43,119 nucleotides of DNA from Amycolatopsis vastitatis (GTDB taxonomy: Bacteria; Actinomycetota; Actinomycetes; Mycobacteriales; Pseudonocardiaceae). Below, one piece after another: positions 39,065-43,119 of the stretch. Positions within the stretch are counted from its first letter, which is position 1. The number at the start of each line of letters is the position of its first letter. The DNA lies in the NCBI RefSeq assembly GCF_002234595.1, contig NZ_NMUL01000046.1, positions 1 to 43,119 on the forward strand, given 5' to 3'. Position numbers and translations under genes: made by a program. The notes under the pieces are model-generated. The model ran no database searches. It saw nothing but the letters and a program-made list of their open reading frames with translations, and was not told the DNA's origin.

Positions 39065-39660
39065 AGGACGCCCTTCGTGGAGGGGATGCCGGCCGCGCGG
39101 GGGTCCGGTTCCGTTGCCGCGCGCAAGGCCCTGGCCACCGCCTTGTACTCCGCCTCCGCGATGTGGTGCGGGTCGCGGCCGTGGATCACCCTTACGTGCA
39201 GGGCGATCTGGGCGTGGAACGACAGCGAGTCGAACACGTGGCGCGTCAGGACGAACGGGTAGTTGTTGCCGATCGTGAACGTGGTGAACTGCTCCGGCTC
39301 GCCCACGTGCACGCAGTACGGCCGGCCCGACACGTCGATCGCCGCGTGGGCCAGGGTTTCGTCCATGGGGATCCACGCGTCGCCGAAGCGGCGGATGCCG
39401 CTCTTGTCGCCCAGGGCCTGGCGGATCGCCTGGCCCAGCACGATCGCCGTGTCCTCGACCGTGTGGTGGGCGTCGATGTGGACGTCGCCGGTGGCCTCGA
39501 CCTTCAGGTCCAGCGAGCCGTGGACGCCGAACGCCGTCAGCATGTGGTCGTAGAACGGCACGCCGGTCGAGATCTCGACCTCGCCCGTGCCGTCGAGGTC
39601 CAGCTGGACGGAGATCGAGGACTCCTTGGTGGTCCGTTCGACCTTGCCGATGCGGGTCAT
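39061..39660 (-). CDS. hisB: Imidazoleglycerol-phosphate dehydratase
   Basis: HisB (199 aa) dehydrates imidazole glycerol phosphate using manganese. It shows the two internal half-repeats with HIDAHHTVEDTAIVLGQA and VRVIHGRDPHHIAEAEYKAVARAL, as well as STGVPFYDHML and RFGDAWIPMDE. It is the monofunctional form; no histidinol-phosphatase domain is fused. The ATG overlaps the hisC stop (ATGA) and the stop overlaps the next small gene (GTGA). Confidence 0.97.
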   Translation of the reverse strand: MTRIGKVERTTKESSISVQLDLDGTGEVEISTGVPFYDHMLTAFGVHGSLDLKVEATGDVHIDAHHTVEDTAIVLGQAIRQALGDKSGIRRFGDAWIPMDETLAHAAIDVSGRPYCVHVGEPEQFTTFTIGNNYPFVLTRHVFDSLSFHAQIALHVRVIHGRDPHHIAEAEYKAVARALRAATEPDPRAAGIPSTKGVL

Positions 39661-40757
39661 CGCGAGACTTCCTTACTCGCCTCGAGGAAGGCGTCGTTCT
39701 CTTCCGGGGTGCCGATGCTCACGCGCAGGTGACCCGGGATGCCCGGGTCGCGGATCAGCACCCCGTGGTCCAAATAGGACTGCCAGGCCTCGTGCGGGTC
39801 GCCGAACCGTCCGAAGAGGACGAAGTTCGAGTCGCTCGGGACCGGGTCGTAACCCAGGCCCGCCAGCGCCTCCACCACGCGGTCGCGTTCCGCGGCCAGC
39901 TTGTGCACACTGTCCAAAGTGGCGTCCGCGTGCCGCAGCGCCGCTCGCGCCGCCGCCTGCGTCAGCCGCGAAAGGTGGTACGGCAGACGCACCAGCTGCA
40001 GCGCGTCGACCACCGCCGGGGCCGCCGCCAGGTAGCCGAGCCGGCCGCCCGCGAAGGCGAACGCCTTGCTCATGGTGCGCGACACGATCAGTCGCGACGG
40101 GTAGTCCGCCAGCAGCTCGACCGCGCTCGGCTGCGACGAAAACTCCGCGTACGCCTCGTCGACCACCACGATCCCGGTGGCCGCATCGAGCAAAGAACGC
40201 AGTTCGGAAAGCGGGATCGACCCGCCCGTCGGGTTGTTCGGGCTGGTGACGAACACGACGTCCGGACGACGTTCCGAGATGACCGCGGCCGCCGCGGCCG
40301 TGTCGAGGCTGAAGTCGTCGCGGCGCGGCGCCGGGACCCACTCGGTGCGGGTGCCCGAGGCGATGATCGGGTGCATCGAGTACGACGGCTCGAAGCCGAG
40401 CGCGCTGCGCCCGGGGCCGCCGAACGCCTGCAGGATCTGCTGCAGCACCTCGTTGGACCCGTTGGCCGCCCAGACGTTCGCCTCCGACAGCACCACCCGC
40501 GTCGACACGCTCAGGTAGTCGGCCAGGTCCTGGCGCAACGCCACCGCGTCGCGGTCCGGGTAGCGGTGCAGCTCGACTGCCTCCGCGCGGACCGCCTCCG
40601 CGACGTCCGCGACCAGCTCGGGCGGCGGCGGGTAGGGGTTTTCGTTGGTGTTGAGCCGGACCGGGACGTCCAGCTGCGGTGCGCCGTACGGCGATTTGCC
40701 GCGCAGGTCGTCCCGCAGCGGCAGCTCGTCCAGGGTGACGTCTTCGCCGATCGTCAT
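39657..40757 (-). CDS. hisC: Histidinol-phosphate aminotransferase
   Basis: HisC (366 aa) is a PLP aminotransferase converting imidazole-acetol phosphate to histidinol phosphate. RLNTNENPYPPPP is the N-terminal substrate loop, NGSNEVLQQIL binds PLP phosphate, VTSPNNPTGG and VVVDEAYAEF hold cofactor residues, and the Schiff-base lysine is in SRTMSKAFAFAGGRLGYL. The ATG at 40755-40757 overlaps the hisD stop by one base (TGATG). A far longer open frame upstream is antisense-like run-on and not coding. Confidence 0.97.
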   Translation of the reverse strand: MTIGEDVTLDELPLRDDLRGKSPYGAPQLDVPVRLNTNENPYPPPPELVADVAEAVRAEAVELHRYPDRDAVALRQDLADYLSVSTRVVLSEANVWAANGSNEVLQQILQAFGGPGRSALGFEPSYSMHPIIASGTRTEWVPAPRRDDFSLDTAAAAAVISERRPDVVFVTSPNNPTGGSIPLSELRSLLDAATGIVVVDEAYAEFSSQPSAVELLADYPSRLIVSRTMSKAFAFAGGRLGYLAAAPAVVDALQLVRLPYHLSRLTQAAARAALRHADATLDSVHKLAAERDRVVEALAGLGYDPVPSDSNFVLFGRFGDPHEAWQSYLDHGVLIRDPGIPGHLRVSIGTPEENDAFLEASKEVSR

Positions 40758-42079
40758 CAGACCGAACCTCCGAAGCGTGCGACGACGGCCTCGCCGTGCG
40801 CGGGCAGGTCCTCGGCGTTGGCCAGCGCGACGACGCGCCCGGCGACCTCGCGCAGCGCGTCCTCGGAGTAGTCCACGACGTGGATGCCCTTGAGGAAGCT
40901 CTGCACGGACAGGCCCGAGGAGTGGCGGGCGAACCCGCCGGTGGGCAGCACGTGGTTGGACCCGGCGCAGTAGTCGCCGAGCGAAACCGGGGCGTACGCG
41001 CCGACGAAGATCGCGCCCGCGTTGCGGACCCGGGCGGCGACCGCGCGCGCGTCCGCCGTCTGGATCTCCAGGTGCTCGGCGGCGTAGGCGTCGACGACGC
41101 GCAGTCCGTCGTCCACTGTGGACACCAGGATGACGCCGGACTGCTTGCCGGCCAGCGCCTCGGCGACGCGCTCGGTGTGCTTCGTCGCCGCGACGCGGTT
41201 CACCAGCACCTTGTCGACGGCGTCGGCCAGCTCGATCGACGTCGTGACCAGGACGCTCGCTGCCAGGGGGTCGTGCTCGGCCTGGCTGATCAGGTCGGCG
41301 GCGACGTGCACCGGGTCGGCCGTCTCGTCGGCGAGGATGGCGATCTCGGTGGGCCCGGCCTCGGAGTCGATGCCGATCAGGCCGCGCAGCAGCCGCTTGG
41401 CCGCGGTGAGGTAGATGTTGCCCGGCCCGGTGACGATGTCGACGGGCGCCAGCTCGGCGCCGTCGGTGTCCGTGCCGCCGTACGCCAGCAACGCGACGGC
41501 CTGCGCGCCGCCGGCCGCCCACACCTCGTCGACGCCGAGCAGCTCGGCCGCGGCGAGGATGGCCGGGTGCGGGAGCCCGTCGAACGCGGCCTGCGGCGGC
41601 GAGCACACGACCAGCGAGCCGACGCCGGCGATCTGCGCCGGCACGACGTTCATCACCACGGTCGAGGGGTACACCGCCAGCCCGCCCGGGGCGTACAGCC
41701 CGACGCGCTCGACCGGCACCCATTTCTCGGTCACCGTGCCGCCCTCGACGACCGTGGTCGTCACGTCGGTGCGGCGCTGCTCGGCGTGGACCTTCCGGGC
41801 GCGCGTGATCGACTCCTCCAGCGCGGCGCGGACCTCCGGGTCGAGCTGCGCGAGGGCCTCGGTCAGCTTCGCCCGCGGCACCCGCACGGCACCGGGGCGG
41901 ACCTTGTCGAACTTCTCGGTGTACTCGAGGACGGCTTCGACACCGCGGTCACGGACCGCCTCGACCACCGGGCGCACGTGATGCAGCGCCGCGTCCACGT
42001 CGTATTCGGCGCGGGGGAGCGTGGCGCGCAGTTCGGCGGCGGTCGGGACCTGCCCACGCAGGTCGGTGCGGTTCAACAT
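40757..42079 (-). CDS. hisD: Histidinol dehydrogenase
   Basis: HisD (440 aa) oxidises L-histidinol to histidine in two NAD+ steps. The zinc ligands lie in ISQAEHDPLA; the catalytic Glu-His pair is in AAEHLEIQT, and HSSGLSVQSFLKG is the late signature. AVYPSTVVMNVVPAQIAGV and GPTEIAILADE are also typical. ATG at 42077-42079 (MLNRTDLRG) is chosen; a GTG seven codons earlier is open. It heads the hisDCB block; about 80 bp separate it from a divergent nitrilase-family gene. Confidence 0.97.
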   Translation of the reverse strand: MLNRTDLRGQVPTAAELRATLPRAEYDVDAALHHVRPVVEAVRDRGVEAVLEYTEKFDKVRPGAVRVPRAKLTEALAQLDPEVRAALEESITRARKVHAEQRRTDVTTTVVEGGTVTEKWVPVERVGLYAPGGLAVYPSTVVMNVVPAQIAGVGSLVVCSPPQAAFDGLPHPAILAAAELLGVDEVWAAGGAQAVALLAYGGTDTDGAELAPVDIVTGPGNIYLTAAKRLLRGLIGIDSEAGPTEIAILADETADPVHVAADLISQAEHDPLAASVLVTTSIELADAVDKVLVNRVAATKHTERVAEALAGKQSGVILVSTVDDGLRVVDAYAAEHLEIQTADARAVAARVRNAGAIFVGAYAPVSLGDYCAGSNHVLPTGGFARHSSGLSVQSFLKGIHVVDYSEDALREVAGRVVALANAEDLPAHGEAVVARFGGSV

Positions 42080-42162
42080 GCCCCCAGGGTACGAGGTCAC
42101 GCCGAACGGGTTTTCAGCGATACTCCCCCATGACGGCCGATCCCAGAATGCAGGAGGCAGCG

Positions 42163-42957
42163 GTGGCGCGAATCGCGTTGTGCCAGGTCAACTCGGGTGA
42201 CGATCCGGAGGCGAACCTGAAACTGGTTCGCTCCGGGGTGGAAGCCGCGGTGGCGGGCGGCGCGCGGATCGTCGTGTTCCCCGAGGCGACGATGGCGCGC
42301 TTCGGGCGTCCGCTGGAGCCGGTCGCCCAGGTGCTGGACGGGCCGTGGGCCTCGGCGGTCGCCGTGGTCGCCGCGGAGCACGGCGTGGTGGTCGTGGCCG
42401 GCATGTTCACCCCCGCGGACGAGGGCCGCGTGCGCAACACGCTGCTGATCACCGGCGCCGGGCACCACCTCGGCTACGACAAGATCCACCTCTACGACGC
42501 GTTCGGCTTCGCCGAGTCCGACACGGTCGCCCCGGGCACCGCGCCAGTGACGTTCGAGCACGACGGCATCGTGTACGGCGTCGCGACCTGCTACGACGTG
42601 CGCTTCCCGGAGCTGTTCCGCGCGCTGGCCGACGACGGCGCCGACGTCGTGCTGCTGCCGGCGTCGTGGGGTGCGGGAGCGGGCAAGCGGGAGCAGTGGG
42701 AGGTCCTGGTGCGGGCGCGGGCCCTCGATTCGGGCTGCTGGGTGCTGGCGTGCGGCCAGGCCGACCCGGCGGCGACGGGCACCGAGGTCAACCCGAAGGC
42801 CCCGACGGGAATCGGGTATTCGCTGGCCGCGGACGGCTTCGGCCGCGTGCCGGCGGCGGCCGGGGCCGAGCCGGAGATGCTGCTGGTCGACGTGGACCCG
42901 GCGGTGTCGGCTCAGGCCCGCACGGCCACCGGCGCCCTGGCCAACCGGCGCCTCTAG
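42163..42957 (+). CDS. Carbon-nitrogen hydrolase (nitrilase superfamily amidase)
   Basis: A 264-aa nitrilase-superfamily amidase with the complete catalytic set: Glu in VVFPEATMARFG, Lys in GYDKIHLYDAFGF, and Cys in GVATCYDVRFPELFRAL. The pattern is closest to the Nit1/Nit2 (deaminated glutathione or omega-amidase-like) branch; substrate is not certain. GTG at 42163 is chosen because GGAGG lies 5 nt upstream; upstream ATGs at 42130 and 42148 lack such a site. It diverges from hisD, and its stop is followed within 3 bp by a hairpin repeat. Confidence 0.9.
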   Translation: MARIALCQVNSGDDPEANLKLVRSGVEAAVAGGARIVVFPEATMARFGRPLEPVAQVLDGPWASAVAVVAAEHGVVVVAGMFTPADEGRVRNTLLITGAGHHLGYDKIHLYDAFGFAESDTVAPGTAPVTFEHDGIVYGVATCYDVRFPELFRALADDGADVVLLPASWGAGAGKREQWEVLVRARALDSGCWVLACGQADPAATGTEVNPKAPTGIGYSLAADGFGRVPAAAGAEPEMLLVDVDPAVSAQARTATGALANRRL

Positions 42958-43046
42958 CGCCCCAATGTGGCGTTCGGTGCGTCCAACGCACCCAACGCCA
43001 CATTGGGTGCGTTCAGCGCAACCAACGCCACATTGGGTGCTCCATC
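42958..43046. repeat. AATGTGGCGTT hairpin repeat, downstream of the nitrilase gene
   Basis: Forward arm CCCAATGTGGCGTT (42961-42974), first inverted arm AACGCCACATTGGG (42994-43007), second inverted arm at 43024-43037, again at a 30-bp period as in the 18-kb copy. The inner bases pair as well. The element starts directly behind the stop codon. Confidence 0.85.
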
Positions 43047-43100
43047 CATGCCCCCGCCACCACCCTCAACGGAGGCGCTTCGCGCCGCAGTGCCTATTCC

Positions 43101-43119
43101 ACGCAACCAACGCCACATT
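43101..43119. repeat. Inverted arm of a further AATGTGGCGTT repeat, cut by the window end
   Basis: ACGCAACCAACGCCACATT has the sequence of the right arm. The other arm is not seen upstream within 50 bp, so this is a solo arm or part of a larger array beyond the window. Confidence 0.6.

Noticed and set aside
39657..41723. 688-codon minus frame as a HisC fusion protein
   Set aside because: The upstream part is hisD read out of frame; hisD has its own intact frame and catalytic motifs, and hisC starts at 40757.

Overview
The window is very GC-rich, densely coded DNA from an actinomycete. Frequent GTG starts, ATGA/GTGA stop-start overlaps, a PriA-type HisA, an F420-type oxidoreductase and the his-trp-lgt gene order all fit this. 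The overall look, including abundant intergenic palindromes, is most like Pseudonocardiales and perhaps Amycolatopsis. That placement is inference from gene content, not a database result.

The backbone is one amino-acid biosynthesis supercluster, entirely on the minus strand. Read from right to left it runs hisD-hisC-hisB-small membrane protein (42.1-38.9 kb), hisH-hisA/priA (28.0-26.6 kb), hisF-membrane protein-hisI-DUF1304 (17.4-15.6 kb), trpE-membrane protein-trpC-trpB-trpA (13.6-8.5 kb) and finally lgt (1.1-0.07 kb). This is the order known from mycobacteria, but accessory blocks separate the pieces. No trpF is present; PriA (hisA) is expected to do both isomerase reactions. hisG, hisE and trpD are also absent from the window.

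The inserted blocks are as follows. (1) 1.2-8.4 kb: a glutamine-synthetase-like gene diverging from an APC permease, an amidohydrolase and an M20 amidohydrolase that runs into lgt; then a secreted protein and a Tat-exported amidase. (2) 13.6-15.4 kb: a TetR regulator and a membrane protein. (3) 17.5-26.6 kb: a TetR regulator, a beta-propeller phytase, a SigE-type sigma/anti-sigma pair, a membrane protein, an ABC exporter, an F420-type oxidoreductase, GNAT, DUF1330, TetR, a DHFR-like reductase and a broken MarR gene. (4) 28.0-38.9 kb: a secreted protein, a small protein behind a SigF/SigB-type promoter, a glutaryl-CoA-type dehydrogenase, NIPSNAP, NUDIX, a zinc-ribbon/membrane protein pair, a split transketolase opposite soxR, an RNA 2'-phosphotransferase, and a TetR-MmpL pair with a phased operator array. 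A nitrilase-family gene follows hisD on the plus strand.

The most unusual content is non-coding. At least five families of intergenic palindromes are present: AATGTGGCGTT hairpins at both window ends and inside a 239-bp MITE-like element; GAAYGANTCRTTC-core palindromes; a 21-bp-period inverted array; a perfect 23-bp hairpin after mmpL; and several likely operators. They lie almost only between genes, often exactly at stop codons or divergent promoters. No rRNA, tRNA, CRISPR array, insertion sequence with a transposase or riboswitch was recognised. The longest gaps without a gene (22000-22296 and 18057-18340) hold repeats and promoter elements.
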